Made by a program: the position numbers and the translations under genes. From Saccharum officinarum (Eukaryota > Streptophyta > Magnoliopsida > Poales > Poaceae), in the NCBI GenBank assembly GCA_020631735.1, contig CM036225.1, positions 63,848,662-63,912,661 on the forward strand: DNA of 64,000 bases, given 5' to 3'. Every line of letters starts with the position of its first letter. Position 1 is the first letter of the stretch. A model generated the notes under the pieces. The model did no database searches. It saw only the letters and a list, made by a program, of their open reading frames with translations, and had not been told where the DNA came from. Below are positions 1 to 12,132 of this stretch, piece after piece.

Positions 1-184
1 TCGGCAAATAATGTCTTTGCCGAGTGTTTTTTTTTCACTCGCAAAGCAGCTTCTTTGCCGAGTATTTTTTTTTTGCCGAGTGTTTTTTATTTAGCACTCG
101 GCAAAGAGCTTCTTTGCCGAGTGCCCGAAAAAAAACACTCGGCAAACCACATGGCACTCGGCAAAGAACCGGATTCCGGTAGCG
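1..184. mobile_element. CACTA-like transposon terminus (partial)
   Basis: The stretch is packed with direct and inverted CTTTGCCGAGTG / CACTCGGCAAAG subterminal repeats. It ends in CCGGATTCCGGTAGCG, a degenerate form of the TAGTG end of CACTA elements. It is the mirror of the left end of the complete copy at 41051-42570, and the rest of the element lies outside the window. Confidence 0.7.
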
Positions 185-1540
185 TAACTAGGGATCGGAG
201 ATACTATATATAACATGTATTGATCACGAGAAAACGACCTTTAACTTGTGAACCTTGGGCGAATTGAGAGCCGGACAAGGCCACGGTATTCTCATTGCAT
301 TACTACCACAGAAAGAAAGGAAGAATAGTGTCCTTGGGAGGTCTAAATCAAGATGATACATACATGTACAGTGTCGAACCTAAGTGGAGTCTCCATTTGC
401 ACAAATTTAGTTTTTGCTTTTTTCGTAAGTTAGTTATCCTGTATTTTGTTTAATTAATCACCTGAACTGAAATATAAATTATGTTACCGGCATTTTTACT
501 TGAAAATGCAGCTGTATAACTAGCATTGTATTCAATACTCTGCAATGCTTCAATTCATATAACTCAACAAGATAATCGACGTAGGTTATTCCCTATTTTC
601 AGCTAATCATTGAATTTATATGACTTTTTCTTTCCTTCCCCCAAACTTTCTGATTTTAAAAGTTTTATGGTGCCTCTTTGATTCCAGAGTTTTACATGTG
701 GATTAATTACTCGGTAATATATTAATATTAGAGCGAGTTTCAAACTTCTTACACTATCTCATGTTTTAATACAATCCAATCGATGCAATATACAATTTAT
801 CCAAGATGCAACTCAATAAAAACTCAGTAACCTGGCAAATTAAAAGAAAACCCCATCTAAATAATCTAATTAGTTCGGCTATTCACAGTTTAGCACATCA
901 ACGAAGGCTACAAGATGAAACTTAATTTACCTGTACATGCTATGAAAATACGCATTTATTAGAATATGAAAGTATTTTTCATGATGAATCTATTAACATT
1001 AATCTTACTGGGCAGGATTATATTTACTTTAAGAAAGTAAGAGTTGAAATGGTTTTGACTGGCAGGAACTCCAAAAAATAATTAAGAACACTTGTATTTA
1101 CTACTGGGCGAAGTACATAAAACAATAATAAGGATGCACGTATATGTAGCTTCTTTTCATCTAGGACCAGCACGTATATGCACGTTTAGCTACCTAGACA
1201 ACGAATAGACAAGTAATCCGCACATGCATGCATGCCACCAAAAAGAAGAAGGAGAAGAAGACGAACGTACTGTGCATACGTTACATCGATCATCAATCAA
1301 ACTAGCTAGGATATATATATATATATATATATATATATCATATAATGAACTGTATGTGTTACGTCCTTTTCACAAATCCCAGCAAGATCAGCTTGGGCGA
1401 CGACTAACACAGTACAATACAATTGCCGGCAAGGCGTACTTATTGTTGAGAGGTGTTAACATAATCTTCTTACAATTTTGTCTAATTAATCTACAGCTTG
1501 ATCATTTAGCAAATTAATACTGAACTTATGTGGTATATAT
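185..1540. other. AT-rich intergenic DNA, no gene seen
   Basis: This is AT-rich sequence with many stops in all frames and no recognisable coding motif. It contains an (AT)n microsatellite at 1311-1338. The mirrored stretch in the other arm is also non-coding. Confidence 0.6.
1311..1338. repeat. (AT)n microsatellite
   Basis: About 14 AT units. The mirrored locus near 39910-39922 is shorter and differently interrupted, so the tract varies between the two arms. Confidence 0.9.
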
Positions 1541-1745
1541 AGGACCTGTTGGGGACTACTCTGCCCCACGTTTTTCAGCTCCACTTCATATTTTCTAGCC
1601 AAACAAATGTAATTTCACCTTAGGAAAAAAATAGAGTTGCGAGAGCACCTAAAAAAGTGCTCAAGAAACTCTAGTTTTGTGAAGCTGCTCCACAGTGGAC
1701 TTTATAGAACAGAGTTCATGGAGCTATTCTAAACAGGCTCATACA
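1541..1745. mobile_element. MITE-like repeat
   Basis: This is a non-coding ~200 bp unit with a weak terminal inverted repeat (ACCTGTTGGGG near the left, AACAGGCTC near the right). Its internal words (CCACGTTTTTCA, GAGAGCACCTAAA, GAAGCTGCTCCA) recur at 49525-49725, and it is mirrored near 39495-39700. The superfamily is not clear and no target-site duplication was identified. Confidence 0.4.
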
Positions 1746-2153
1746 TATATGAGAAATGTATAGTTTTGCAATAGCTAGAACACCATGCATGTAAGAATCT
1801 AGTTTGAGGGCGTTATATTATAGTTTTTTCTCAGTTATTCATACTCTTATTCAATTTGGAACATCTCAAGTACTATTATTGGTTTTGCACATGCGTGTCT
1901 CCTTCTAAGATAGAAGAGAAAAAACAAGTCTTGAAATCTCTCAATCTACCGCTAAGGATGTTTCGCATCCTAGAATTCATAGAGGACTAGTAGCCACATA
2001 TATATACACAATAATAGTTCGTTCTTGTTGATCCTTCTTCTTCCTTTTCCAGCAGGAGGACATAATACACTGCAATTTAATTTACTCGATCTATATATAT
2101 TATGCTTAACAGAAAATCAGACAAATCTAGTCTAAGTATCTATGTTATATTAC

Positions 2154-2321
2154 CAGTGGCGGAGCCAGAAGCTTTTAGGAGCCCGGCCAATTTTCATTAT
2201 GCAAAAATATTTAGCTATAAAATTACAGAATTCTACATGGATATAAAGAAAATTCCCTTTTAAACTTTGGCGAGGAGTCTGGCCAGCCGCCCGGGGTGGC
2301 CGGGCGGTGGCTCCGCCACTG
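2154..2321. mobile_element. hAT-type MITE, 168 bp
   Basis: Terminal inverted repeats CAGTGGCGGAGCCA / TGGCTCCGCCACTG are flanked by a perfect 8 bp target duplication, TATATTAC, at 2146-2153 and 2322-2329. An 8 bp duplication is diagnostic of the hAT superfamily. The element is too short to encode a transposase. The same insertion with the same target duplication is at 38924-39090, so it predates divergence of the two arms. Confidence 0.85.
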
Positions 2322-2329
2322 TATATTAC

Positions 2330-4953
2330 TGTATTTTAGGTTTTGAACCCTCCATTGTAGCCAGCGCGCCAATGCTTCTTGCCGTGAATTATCTAGAGTA
2401 GTTAATGTTTCTAAAACTTCCACTCAAAACTGTACAAGATAGAAAAATAAAAATAGTTTGCATAGAGAACTACTATATATGTTTCTCAATTTAATTTGTA
2501 GACATCATATACTGCAAAAAAATTACTGTAAGCCATATATACATGAAAGATTGTACTGCCATTATTAAAATGCACGGCAGAATTGAGTTGTTTATGGACA
2601 CTTTTGCTCTAGAATTTAAAATTCCTACTTATTCTAACTTGGTGAAAAAAATAGGCATATACACATATAAACATTTGTTCCCCATTGAGTGTCTCAAGTA
2701 TGATGTGAATTCTCATTAAACCAAAAACACTTCGAAATGGTGTATAAATGATAAAATTTGAAGCACTCCTACTTAGATTTGTGCATGCACGGGAGCAAGG
2801 CTAGCTACACACTATACCACTATATAACCAGTATCAGTTTATGTATCTCCAATTCTAACAACTATTCCCAACTAACTAATTGAAGAAACTTTTACTGGTC
2901 TAGTTAGATATATATGTTCTGAAGGTCATCTTATATATGTATTGTGCTTCTACGTAAGAACCATTCACTAGAATTTATGCCATGTATATGATGAGTGCAA
3001 ATTAAATAGATCACTAGGTGATCGAACTTAATTATTACGGAGAAAATATATAGGAAGTTAGAACAAACATGAAGCATAATTATTATACTTGTAACTATAG
3101 GCAAAACTTTGGATATACAACACGCACATACGAAACCGGCATTAATCCAAATTTAACCATTTTGATCAATCTAATGTAGATAATGTGTGTACGAGTATGA
3201 CAGTGTGAGAGAGGCAATCAAATTAATGCACACACAGGAGGAATGCATGCATGAACTTTTGAATCTAGTCCTGATTAACAATCCTGCCGGTGTCCAAGAA
3301 ACAACAACGACCTCCGTACAGATGTAAAAGCTACGGGGTTTTCTTGAAATAAGAGGAAATATATAATTGTAAGTGAGAAGGTGAAAAGGAAGAAGCAAAG
3401 CAGAGATGAGGCGCTACGACAGCTAGCTAGATGTATAGTGTGGAGTATAGCACAAGGACAGTACACACTGTACCACTCTACATGTAGCCGGACTGTAGGC
3501 CGGCCGAGCTATCAAATTTTACAGAGAGCGTGGTGAAGCTAGGACAAGAGATCACATACCAAAGTGTATGAAGTAGGTGCTCCTTTTGTTTGTTTTGTTC
3601 AAAGTTTATGGGTCGGTAAATATAACTAGTTAACTGAGAAGAATGAGAAGTGTGTGTCAAGTGAAGAAGGGTAATATTCTGGGTGTGGACTCAGAGACTG
3701 ATACATGCTTATATATATGTAGCCTTAATTGGATGAGCCCTACAGCTTTTTTAGAGTAAACCATGTACTGTGCATTGTTTCTTTAGACGACAAATCATGT
3801 ACATTGTTGACATTCTTCCATCATTCCATGTGACTGGTATTGGTTGGTATAAGGTGGATTTCCCTTTTTATTGTTAAAGAATTGCAACATTGATCTACGT
3901 CACTTCACCAAAAGAATATTGAAAATAGTACCCCTAGGAAAAGAGGAACAGTGGTGTGACAAGGTCACTATGTACTCTAGAGAGAGAGAAATGGAGGAGA
4001 GAGAGGCCAAGATGTTACAAGGCAGCTAGCTAGCATTGTCGAGATTAGCCAAAGGAACTAATCCAAAAGCCACATCAATCCTGCAAAAAATGCATAGAAA
4101 TACTGCTGTACTTTCCCGTGTTCTGGACTCTGGAGCAAGCAGCAGAAGCTGATTGCTCATCCATCCCAAGGCGGAACAGCAAGTTGCTTCAAATTAAAAG
4201 AACCAAACTGGAACAAACTAAAACAGCATGCATCGATAGAGCCCAAAACATGCAACAAATCATATAAAAAGCACCAATGCAAGAAACGCCCAGCTTTACA
4301 CAAGCCAAATCCAGAGAGGGAGAAGCTTCCCCATGCATGTAAACAAAAGGAGATTAGTGCAAGCAATCCCACTGTGTGTGATCTACGTAGTACGAGCTAC
4401 TTACTATATATACATACACTACTCCATGGGAGGATTGGATTATATTAGCTTATAAATAAACTAGCTAGACAACACACAGTAGCTAGCACTAACTAATCAC
4501 GTGCTGGACTACTGCATGTCAAATGGAGCTCCCATCATTTGTGGAATGAGGAATATAATGAATTGAAGAAGAGGGAAGCTACACTTAAAATTCTTGTCTT
4601 TGCATTGCATTAAGGTGTCCAATTAATAATCAACTCGAAATAAGATTGCTCAACAAGTAGCAGTACACTAGCTCTAGCTAACAACAATATATATGCTCCA
4701 TTGATCATGCATTAGTGTTCATCGACCAACGACTCGAATGCGCGTAGTAATAGTAGTAGTAGTAGTACGTAACAATTAAAATCTCTTCTCTTCTTGTCTG
4801 GAATTTGTTTGCTGATCACGACGACGACGATGACTTAGCTCATGCTCATCATCATATTTGATTTGTTGGAAGAAGTAAATGAAACCATCAAGGAATTAAG
4901 CTACTAGTAGGATCGATAGGAATAATGGAAGCAGCAAAGCTAGCTAATTTAAG
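2330..4953. other. 3' flank of the SRS gene, no other gene seen
   Basis: This AT-rich sequence lies downstream of the minus-strand SRS gene and includes its 3' UTR of unknown length. Short open frames between 3171 and 4372 show no domain or codon-usage signal and are mirrored at 36869-38072. Confidence 0.6.
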
Positions 4954-6147
4954 CTAGGTTCTAGGGTTATGAGGGAAGAACTGGGTGCCTGCGGCGAAGG
5001 CGCCGATCGGCGTCGGGTACGGGTCCATCAGCACCGCCGCCGACGTCGCCACCGTGGCCGCCGCCTCGCTGCTCCCCGCCGGAGACGACCCTTCCCTCGC
5101 TTGCCCCGCCGTCAGCTGGTGGTACTCCGCCGAGGACGGTGGCAGCTGCCCCACCGCCGCGTCGTCCGCCGGCCCGTGGTCACGCAGGATCCCCTTGAAA
5201 GTGTGCCCGCCGATGCTCACCGCCGTCTGGTACGCGAGCTCCGCGTCTGGCTCGTCCACCGGCCCGATCCGCACGCAGCGGAACACCGCCTCCACGTTTA
5301 GCTCCGGCGGGAACCTCCCGCCGCCGCCGTCGCCTGTAACCGCATCAAGAGCAAGATCACCATTTGGTTAGATACTTATATATATTGTATAATTAAACAA
5401 CGCGCTATGCCATGTCATGCCGTCCGCCGCAACAGTGTGACGACAGTGTAGTCAGTGGTGGAGTGTGCCGTGCAAGCGAGGACTACCTGAGGAGGTTGTC
5501 GTGGTGACCATGGCGGAGTTGGCGGACGGCAAGCGGCCAAGGGAGCGGACGAGCTCGCGCGGGCGCTTGCTCGCGGCCGCAGCGGCAGCGGCTGCTGCAG
5601 CGGCGCTGGCGCTGTTGCTGTTGGCGGCGCCGCGGAAGAGCGCGGCGAGCTGCTGCTGGCGCTCCCGGCGCTTGGCGGCGGGGACCCAGGTGCTCTTGAC
5701 GTGCGTGGGGCAGCTGAAGCCGCGGCTCCGGCAGCAGGTACGGCAGCGCATGTGCACGCAGTCCTTCTTGGCGTTGTTGCCGCAGTCCTGGCAGCTGGTG
5801 CCGGCCCTGCCGCCCCCGGCGCCGCCCGCGCCGCCGATCCCTCCGGCGCCCCCGTCATGGGAGGAGAAGCCGAGCACGACGCCCGTGGCGACGGCGCCGG
5901 AGGAGAAGAACTGCGACGTGTGCGGCGCGGCGGCGGCCGCCGCCGCCGCCTGCTGGTGCGGGTGCCAGAGCTGGAACCCTATCCCGCCGCCCCCGCCGCC
6001 GCCGCTGGCCGCCGTGTCGGCGGCCGCGGCGGCCGCCCCGCGCGCGTACAGGAACAGGCTGTCGGCGCCGATCGGGTGATCGCCGCCCCGGTCCCCTCCC
6101 CTCCCGCCTCCTCCGCCGCCGCCGCCCCTCAGAGAGAACCCAGCCAT
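4954..6147 (-). CDS. SHI/STYLISH/SRS (LRP1-type) zinc-finger transcription factor, intact copy
   Basis: Two exons, 6147-5487 and 5333-4954, are separated by a 153 bp GT-AG intron and encode 346 residues. Residues 119-146 match the family RING-like zinc finger CX2CX7CX4CX2C2X6C exactly (C119, C122, C130, C135, C138, C139, C146). The second signature, the IGGH box, lies at 261-264 inside a conserved block of residues 237-270. The N-terminus is glycine- and alanine-rich, residues 183-192 are a run of alanines, and a basic stretch follows the finger (KRRER, 159-163). Known SRS proteins are nuclear activators that bind DNA through this finger, dimerise via the IGGH region, and promote auxin-biosynthesis genes in gynoecium, leaf and lateral-root development. 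That function is inferred from family. The start codon is the first ATG of the frame, directly before the conserved MAGFSLR-type N-terminus. Which SRS paralogue it is cannot be told by eye. Confidence 0.95.
5334..5486 (-). other. Intron of the SRS gene
   Basis: The donor CAG|GTAGTC ends at 5487 and the acceptor GGTTACAG|GC begins exon 2 at 5333. Splicing joins a split glycine codon (phase 1) and links the zinc-finger exon to the IGGH exon. An intron between these two domains is typical of the family. Confidence 0.85.
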
Positions 6148-6940
6148 GCGAGGCAGCAGCCACCACCACCCACCATCAAGACGAGCTAGAGGGAGAGTGT
6201 GTGCACCGGCACCAGTCCACCACCACCAAAGAAGCTAGCCTTTGCAGCTCCTCCTCCGATCCCCCTTTCTCTCTCCCTCCTAGCAGCTAGCTCCTACAGC
6301 AAAAAAAACCAAGTAGAGATCTTGGGAGTAAGAATAAAAAGCAGGTGCAGAAGCAGAAGGTGGGAGACGACGGCGGCACAGCAGCAGCAGCAGCAGGCAT
6401 GGGGTTGGGTTGTGTGACGGCAAGTAGGTTAGATGCATGAGCTGCATATATAGATTGGCATAGCTCAGTAGCGGATGGATCGGTGGTAGATCTGCAGCGG
6501 GAAGCTCCTAGACATAGACGGAGATTTGTGCAAGCAAGCTAAGCGTAGGAGATGAGGATGAGGATGAGTAGGCTTGCTGCTGAAGTGCTGATGAGTGGGA
6601 TATGCATGTGCGAGTGAGCGAGAGAGGAGAAAGATAAACCTGCAGCTCTGCAGTGCTCCATCACCACTCTACACCCAACTCATCAGTGCTACTCACCTTG
6701 CCTTTGCTGAAAATAGGAAGCTCGCCTCTAATCCGCCTCCTCTTCTTGCCTAATTCCTTTCCTCTCTTGGCCTGCTTGCAAATTGGGGTCTAAGCACGCA
6801 GCAAGTGGCTCTCTTTCTCCCTCGCCGGGCCTCTACAAGTAGTATCTGGAGGAGGGAGGTGAGGTTAGTTGCCGAGTGAGTAGTGGTAGAGAACGCAAGC
6901 AGGCTGCTTTTGGGGGGTGATGAGGAGATGAGGTGGGACT
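6148..6940 (-). promoter_or_regulatory. 5' leader of the SRS gene with probable leader intron (6294-6696)
   Basis: Roughly 780 bp separate the TATA-like box from the ATG. A good donor CAAG|GTGAGT (intron from 6696) and an acceptor TTGCTGTAG|GAG (intron to 6294) frame a ~400 bp candidate 5' UTR intron. Both sites are kept in the mirrored copy. The intron is an inference; no transcript evidence is available. Confidence 0.45.
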
Positions 6941-6947
6941 GGGAGGC

Positions 6948-6955
6948 TATATAAA
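6948..6955 (-). promoter_or_regulatory. TATA box of the left SRS copy
   Basis: On the minus strand the sequence reads CTCTTTATATAGCC. It is followed within ~40 bp by a polypyrimidine-to-purine transition and the leader. The identical box is at 34296-34303 in the other arm. A dense GA/CT tract (6956-6990) overlies the upstream side. Confidence 0.6.
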
Positions 6956-6959
6956 GAGG

Positions 6960-7939
6960 CGGAGGAAAAGGAAGAGGAAGAAGAGAGAGCTAGGGGGAGT
7001 GGGTTCAGGGGAGAAATTCGAGGGCGCCTGCAAACGCCGCCATGGAGGCGGCCCGGACCTTAATTTCTATTTATTGCTCGCTCCGATCCCACAGCTCAGC
7101 TCAGCTCACCTCTAGCTTATCTCCACAACACCCAACAAGATGAAAGAGAAGAGAGAAGAGGAGGAAAAGGGAAGAAATGGAGAAAGTGAATATGGCAGTG
7201 GTAGTAGTAGTAGAGTGTGTATTTTCTTTTTCACTCTTTTCTTTTTGCAGAGAGTTTGCCTTTGCCTTTGCCTTTGCCCTCCTCAGCTCGCTCCCTTTTT
7301 ACAATTTGTACCTTGGGCTTTGCCGAATTATTACCGAGCTGTCCCTGCCATCCATGCCTTGTCAATAACAGCATGACTACATGGCGACAGAGGACAGGGA
7401 GGAATTTTTACTGACAGGAGAAACACAAGGCCTTTGCAGTGTGTGGGTGGATGTGGTCGTCGTCTTCCATATCTCTCCGCCCCCCTGCAGGCCCCAACTC
7501 GCATGCACTGCAGCACATGGCAGTTGGCCGGGTAGAATTGTTTATTTATTCCAGTTATCTGAGTGTATTATCCTATTATTTGATGTCCATGTCCAGGAGA
7601 GGAGATGGTGATGAAATATATACTAGTACTGTTCTACTAGATATACTGGCATATGCATGCATGCATGGTAACTGTTTTTTTTCAGCTGGAAAGAAAAACA
7701 TTGCAATTGTTATTACTAGATAATTTTATCGATTAAATGAAGAGGAAAAATGCAATTGTTATTACTAGTTAATTTTATCGATTAAATGAAGAGGAAAAAT
7801 AAAGTGTCATTTACGGTGTAATCAGTAGCAGAGAATGTATGTCATATTGTTTTTATTTTTTATAAATAAAATGTGATGTAAATGATACTAGCTTCCCGAA
7901 GTACAAGGACAACGCTATATTTATAGGTAGCTCCACTTA
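6960..7939. other. Upstream region of the left SRS gene
   Basis: This is promoter-proximal sequence with GA-rich tracts (6956-6990, 7140-7180), a (TTTGCC)4 hexanucleotide repeat at 7255-7278, and a 49 bp unit duplicated in tandem at 7702-7750 and 7751-7799. Several overlapping short open frames are low-complexity shadows. All these features are mirrored in the other arm. Confidence 0.6.
7702..7799. repeat. Tandem duplication, 2 x 49 bp
   Basis: Two adjacent units begin TGCAATTGTTATTACTAG and end GAGGAAAAA, with one visible mismatch. The duplication also occurs at about 33452-33550, so it predates arm divergence. Confidence 0.9.
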
Positions 7940-8170
7940 GGCCTCGTTTGGTTTGAGTATGTTAAAGTTTAACTCCCATCACATCAATGTTCCCTTAAAT
8001 GTATGGAGTACTAAATGTAGACTAATTGCATGCATGTCGGCATAGATTAGGAGTAATTTACGAGACGAATCTATTAAGCCTAATTAGTCCAAGATTGAAA
8101 ACTTTTTGTCAAATAAAACGAAAGTGCTACAGTGTTTGTTAAACTTTAACTCCTCCAACCAAACACCCCC
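7940..8170. mobile_element. Tourist-like (PIF/Harbinger) MITE, 231 bp
   Basis: Imperfect terminal inverted repeats (GGCCTCGTTTGGTTTGAG on the left; GGGGGTGTTTGGTTGGAG reading in from the right) are flanked by 3 bp TTA duplications at 7937-7939 and 8171-8173, as expected for Tourist elements. Copies of the same family occur at 33085-33313 and 47312-47543. It is non-coding. Confidence 0.85.
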
Positions 8171-8319
8171 TTAGCTAGGTCTAGGTATGGTCAAAAGTAA
8201 TGTGTTCACTATACAAGCATGGAGCCTACCAGCTGCGCGCAACAATTCAATTCGAGCACATATATATGAGTATCCTCAACGCAAAAAGAATTGGACAGGG
8301 CCTCCGAGTAAACAGCTCA

Positions 8320-8759
8320 GACTACCCGCAGTGGGATACTCTAAATGATACTCTAAAGTTTTAGAGTATGAATATAGAGTAAAAACTGCTGCACTGGGTA
8401 CTCTAAAACGATACTCTATCCTTTCTCTCACTCTATATTTAGAGTAGTACAATGCTTACTCTACAGTGGGCAGTGGTGGCCCCACTGGCTAAACAAAGGA
8501 AAAATATGCTATAACTCACAAACCAAAAATCCAAATTAAATTTCGATTACACCATTAAATTCGTCTCAATAAATCCTTCAAAACTAGATCACACATGGAT
8601 ATATTTAGATAAAGTGACAAGTGGGTCCCACAGTGGATAGAGTGGATAGAGGATGATATAGAGGATGGATGGTTGCGGGAGAATTGAGTATAGAGGAGAG
8701 AACCTTGCTGACTAGGACGTATAGAGGATGAATATAGAGGTCCATGAGTGCGGATAGCC
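8320..8759. mobile_element. Non-autonomous DNA transposon/MITE, 440 bp
   Basis: Terminal inverted repeats GACTACCCGCAGTGGGA and GGCTATCCGCACTCATG (inward) are flanked by TCA at 8317-8319 and 8760-8762. The left third carries several ACTCTAAA/TTTAGAGT palindromic words. A mirrored copy lies at 32497-32935 and a diverged relative at 10268-10764. The 3 bp duplication suggests PIF/Harbinger affinity, but the superfamily is not certain. Confidence 0.7.
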
Positions 8760-9237
8760 TCATATAGGAGTACATGTGCATTAAGTACCATTGTGTTTAT
8801 GTCGTACTCTCCTTCCGTTCGTGCTTGCTTAGGTTTATAGTCATAAGTTCATTTATTTTTGGAACGGGGAGAGTATTGGATGTTTTAGTGGGAAATACAT
8901 AAACATGGAAAGTAAATGCAACAAGATGTACTTAGTATTATACTTTTTTGTAAAAAAAATTCTAATTACAGTGCAGACACTTATATATATGAACACACGC
9001 ACGCACCTAATAAACCTATAAGCACCTCCTAAAGACCGATCCAACGGATCTCAGGAATAACACGCATTAAGAAAAAAATTGCATTGCACTATATGAAAAA
9101 AAAGGTGACGACAAATTGGTTTATTTCTATCCATATACACATGACGTAGAGCTATGGAAAATAATTTGTAACTAGATACATATACAAAAAAAATGTAGCG
9201 TGTTCATGACAGAGCTCATGAGTAGTACCAGTAGCAG

Positions 9238-9355
9238 GGCCCTGTTCACTTGAGCTTATCAGCCAAATCAGCCAGTCACTCAATAGTGTTTTTCTCTCGT
9301 AACAAATCAGTGAACAGTACTTTCAGTCATGGCTTATCAGCCAAGCGAACGGACC
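9238..9355. mobile_element. Small MITE with GTTCACTTG...CTTATCAGCC ends
   Basis: The terminal inverted repeats are GGCCCTGTTCACTTGAGC and GGTCCGTTCGCTTGGC (inward), both leading into CTTATCAGCC or its near-copy. This is a widespread grass MITE type. No clear target duplication was found. The other arm's copy (31913-32020) is cut by the scaffold gap. Confidence 0.6.
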
Positions 9356-10267
9356 TAGGATCCATGCATGCATATTCCAAACACCTTTATTTGCAGGCTG
9401 ATGGCTAGCTAGGTGAAAATCCTTTTGGGACAAACATGCATGCTATAGTGTAGTATAGTACCCTCCCTACCTGGCATCAGACAGGAAATGTTGCACGCAC
9501 TCTCAAAAACTGTTGGGGAGAATTTTCATCCGCCTGTGTGTGTGCCATATCACCACCAGAAAGCTGTTTTTTTGCAGGCCAGCGCAGTGAAAAAAAGGAG
9601 AAGCAAAAAAAAAAAGGCAAAGTGAAAACGGAACGGCGCCCAGCTTCATTCATTCAGCCTAGCAGTCGTAGTGGCCGTAGCTGAGCGAGTATAAAACCCC
9701 AAGGGTGTGTAGCGTGGGGCCATCCCGGCCGTCTAGGCGCCAGCGGACGGCGCATGCCTCGCCACGTGGCGGGAATCCGGGGCGTGTGTCGGGTAGTAGT
9801 GATAGCACTAGCGTCCCTTTCCGGCCCGCCGGCCGCGAAAGACGCCGCTCCTGCTGCTGCTGCCCGGCGGGGCCCATGGCTGTGGCCCTCCTCGCCGTCG
9901 TCGTCGACCACGTTCTCGAACGCCATGGGAGGGAAACGGCGCGCGCATGCACACCATACTGTTGCACGCACTGTAGCAGCAGCGGTAGGGCGAGGCAGGG
10001 AGAGCGTGAACAGTGGCAGTGGTGACTAGTGAGAGAAGCTTCATGCATGGACATGGACATGGACGACATGGACATGGACGGAACGCTAGAGGTAGGGGAA
10101 AGGGGAGCTTGCTGTGCTTGCTTGCTGTGTGTGGTGGCCATGGCGATTTAAATTTGACCTGCGTGCATGCTGGTGCTACTAGCTCTGTCTGTCTTGTTGT
10201 CACCATATGCTCCTGGCTTTCTGCTCGCTCTACGATGCAGAGAGCTGTGCAGAGGGCATGGCATTGA
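9356..10267. other. Intergenic, GC-rich patch, no recognised gene
   Basis: A GC-rich segment at about 9650-10200 carries overlapping open frames on both strands. None contains a recognisable domain. A hexanucleotide GGACAT-type repeat lies at 10047-10080. It could be a gene remnant or CpG-rich unique DNA. Confidence 0.5.
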
Positions 10268-10764
10268 GACTATCTGCACTCATACACGCTATATGTTTCT
10301 CCACGACCAGATAGAGGAAAACTTCTCTGCATCGGCTACATTATTTCCTCTATCTCTACCGCATGCAACAGGATCCGCTATTTGTAGCGTGGTAGCGCAC
10401 GGTACGCTAAACGGCGAGCGGCCCACACAGCAGTGAGCATGCACCACGGAGAGCCGCGACAGATTGCATGCGCGTGGGAAGAATCAGTGATGGGTCACAC
10501 TTGTTTAACTAGCTTAAAAATGTTATAACTCACAGATCATAAAACCAAATTAAATTCTGATTGCACAATTAAATTCGTTGCAATAAATACTTCAAAACAA
10601 GATGTCACATGGATATATTTAGACAAAGTGACAAGTGGGTCTCACAGTGGATAGAGGATGATATAGAGGATGGATGGATGCAGAAGAATTAGGTATAGAG
10701 AAGAGAATCTTGATGACTAGGCCTTTTAAATAATGAATATAGAGGTCGATAAGTGCGGACAGTC
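10268..10764. mobile_element. Diverged relative of the 8320-8759 MITE
   Basis: The ends GACTATCTGCACT (left) and AGTGCGGACAGTC (right) are inverted and match the TIR type of the 8320 element. The right half shares long internal blocks (AACTCACA, AAATTCGTT, GTGACAAGTGGGTC, GAGGATGGATGG). The left half is different, suggesting a replaced or rearranged interior. The flanks agree at 2 of 3 target bases. Confidence 0.55.
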
Positions 10765-12132
10765 CGACACGGCCTTGTCTAGAACCTGTCAGTGCCTCAT
10801 GATCTCGCCTTGCCTTAAAAAGGTTGCTGATCATCATGTAAAGCACACCCAAAGGGCCGGCTGGCAGCAGGCTGCAGGGATCCTCTGCGGCAGGGGAATG
10901 AACCATCTAGGACCAACAACGTAGTAACGAGGCTCTGTGCGTGCGTGTCACTCAGACAGTCACTGTACCACGTACCCATGCTGCCGTTCACTTTATTGGT
11001 ATCACGTCGCCGATTTATTTTATTTATTTGAGGGAGTCTTGTGTTAGTTGAGAATTGATGTAAATATTTGTGAGTTTATTGCAGGACCGTCTCCAGGTTT
11101 TGAGGCCCGAGAGAGAAATGTAAATTGGGGCCCTCATGTTGAGAATTACGAAACCAGATCACAACGGCATGGCCGATGGGCTAACGGAGATATAGAGTCA
11201 CGTAGAAGCGACTGCAGTAATTGAAACATAGAGACTCGCACTAATTGAGCCATGGGGTCTAAATTTGTGCCCTTCTGTTTTTTGGGGACCCTGAGCGGTC
11301 GCTCACCTCGCTCATGGCCTTCAACGGCCCTAGTTTATTGCTACTTTCGTCTCACATAGAGTGTCAACTTGTTTTTTTTCATACGTCAATCAATCTTAAG
11401 TTTGATTGAATTTATAAAAAAAATATAATATTTATTGTGCCAAATAAATATTAGTAGATTCATCATGCAATATATTTTATAGTAAATCTACATACTTGCA
11501 CAGTCATTGCTCTTATGTCCGAAATTACCCAACAATATAATAGAGAATCACCAGTCAAAACTAGGTACTTCTCCCACCCTAAAAAAGAATGTAATTCTCC
11601 TTTTCTGAAGACCGAAACAATTTTAAGTTTGACCAAATCGATAAAAAGAAATACTAACATATATGGAATAAGTATCCTTGAATAATTATGGAGTATTTTC
11701 ATAATAAACTTATTTAGAGACATAGATGTTGATACTATTTTTTCTATAGACTTGGTCAAACGTAGGAAAGTTTGACTTGTTCTAAACCTAGAATTGTATT
11801 TGTGTTTTCAAGGGAGCATATAGGGAAAAACTATGGGAATTCAATTATTGATAGTGAACAATTATTGTGAAATTCAATGCCAAAATAAACCTAGACACAT
11901 GAGAGAGAGAGCATGTGCAATGAGACCCCAACAAACGTTAAAAATAAAGGAAGCAGTGTAATAAAGAAAAAAGAGCCATCTCTGGTCAGTAATCGAAATG
12001 ATCAAACTAAAGTACACCTTGAACCACACATTGTTTAGCATGGATGTACTAGTGCAGTAATTGACGCTGACAAGTGCGGCTACTATATACTTTCTTGAAA
12101 CTTGGAGTTGAGGTTGACAACCATATGATTTA
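10765..12132. other. Intergenic, no gene seen
   Basis: This is AT-rich sequence with stops in all frames. A possible short element at about 11085-11335 begins GGACCGTCTCCAGG and ends CAACGGCCCTAG, but its ends are too diverged to name. Positions 11350-11780 have the mononucleotide-rich look of an old Stowaway-type insertion. Confidence 0.45.

Larger units (their letters stand above)
1..9344 (+). repeat. Left arm of ~9.3 kb inverted duplication
   Basis: This arm is the reverse complement of 31913-41233. Matching landmarks in reverse order are the CACTA terminus, a hAT-type MITE, the SRS gene, a 49 bp tandem repeat, a Tourist MITE, a 440 bp MITE and a small hAT-like MITE at the inner edge. Divergence is low: scattered SNPs, short indels and different AT-repeat lengths. 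Base 1 pairs with 41233, so the arm probably continues left of the window. The inner limit is set by the scaffold gap on the other side, not by a visible biological breakpoint. Confidence 0.95.

Noticed and set aside
5465..6189. Long plus-strand frames (up to 204 codons) antisense to the SRS exon
   Set aside because: They are GC-rich shadows of the true minus-strand exon, which carries the zinc finger. The same shadows occur in the other arm.
8555..8791. 78-codon open frame on the minus strand, mirrored at 32465-32701
   Set aside because: It lies almost wholly within the 440 bp MITE, is composed of repeated hydrophilic words, and has no domain. Conservation between arms only reflects the duplication.
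10700..10730. AGAATCTTGATGA, the first 13 bases of the miR172 mature sequence
   Set aside because: The match breaks after ATGA, there is no matching star strand nearby, and the word lies inside a MITE.
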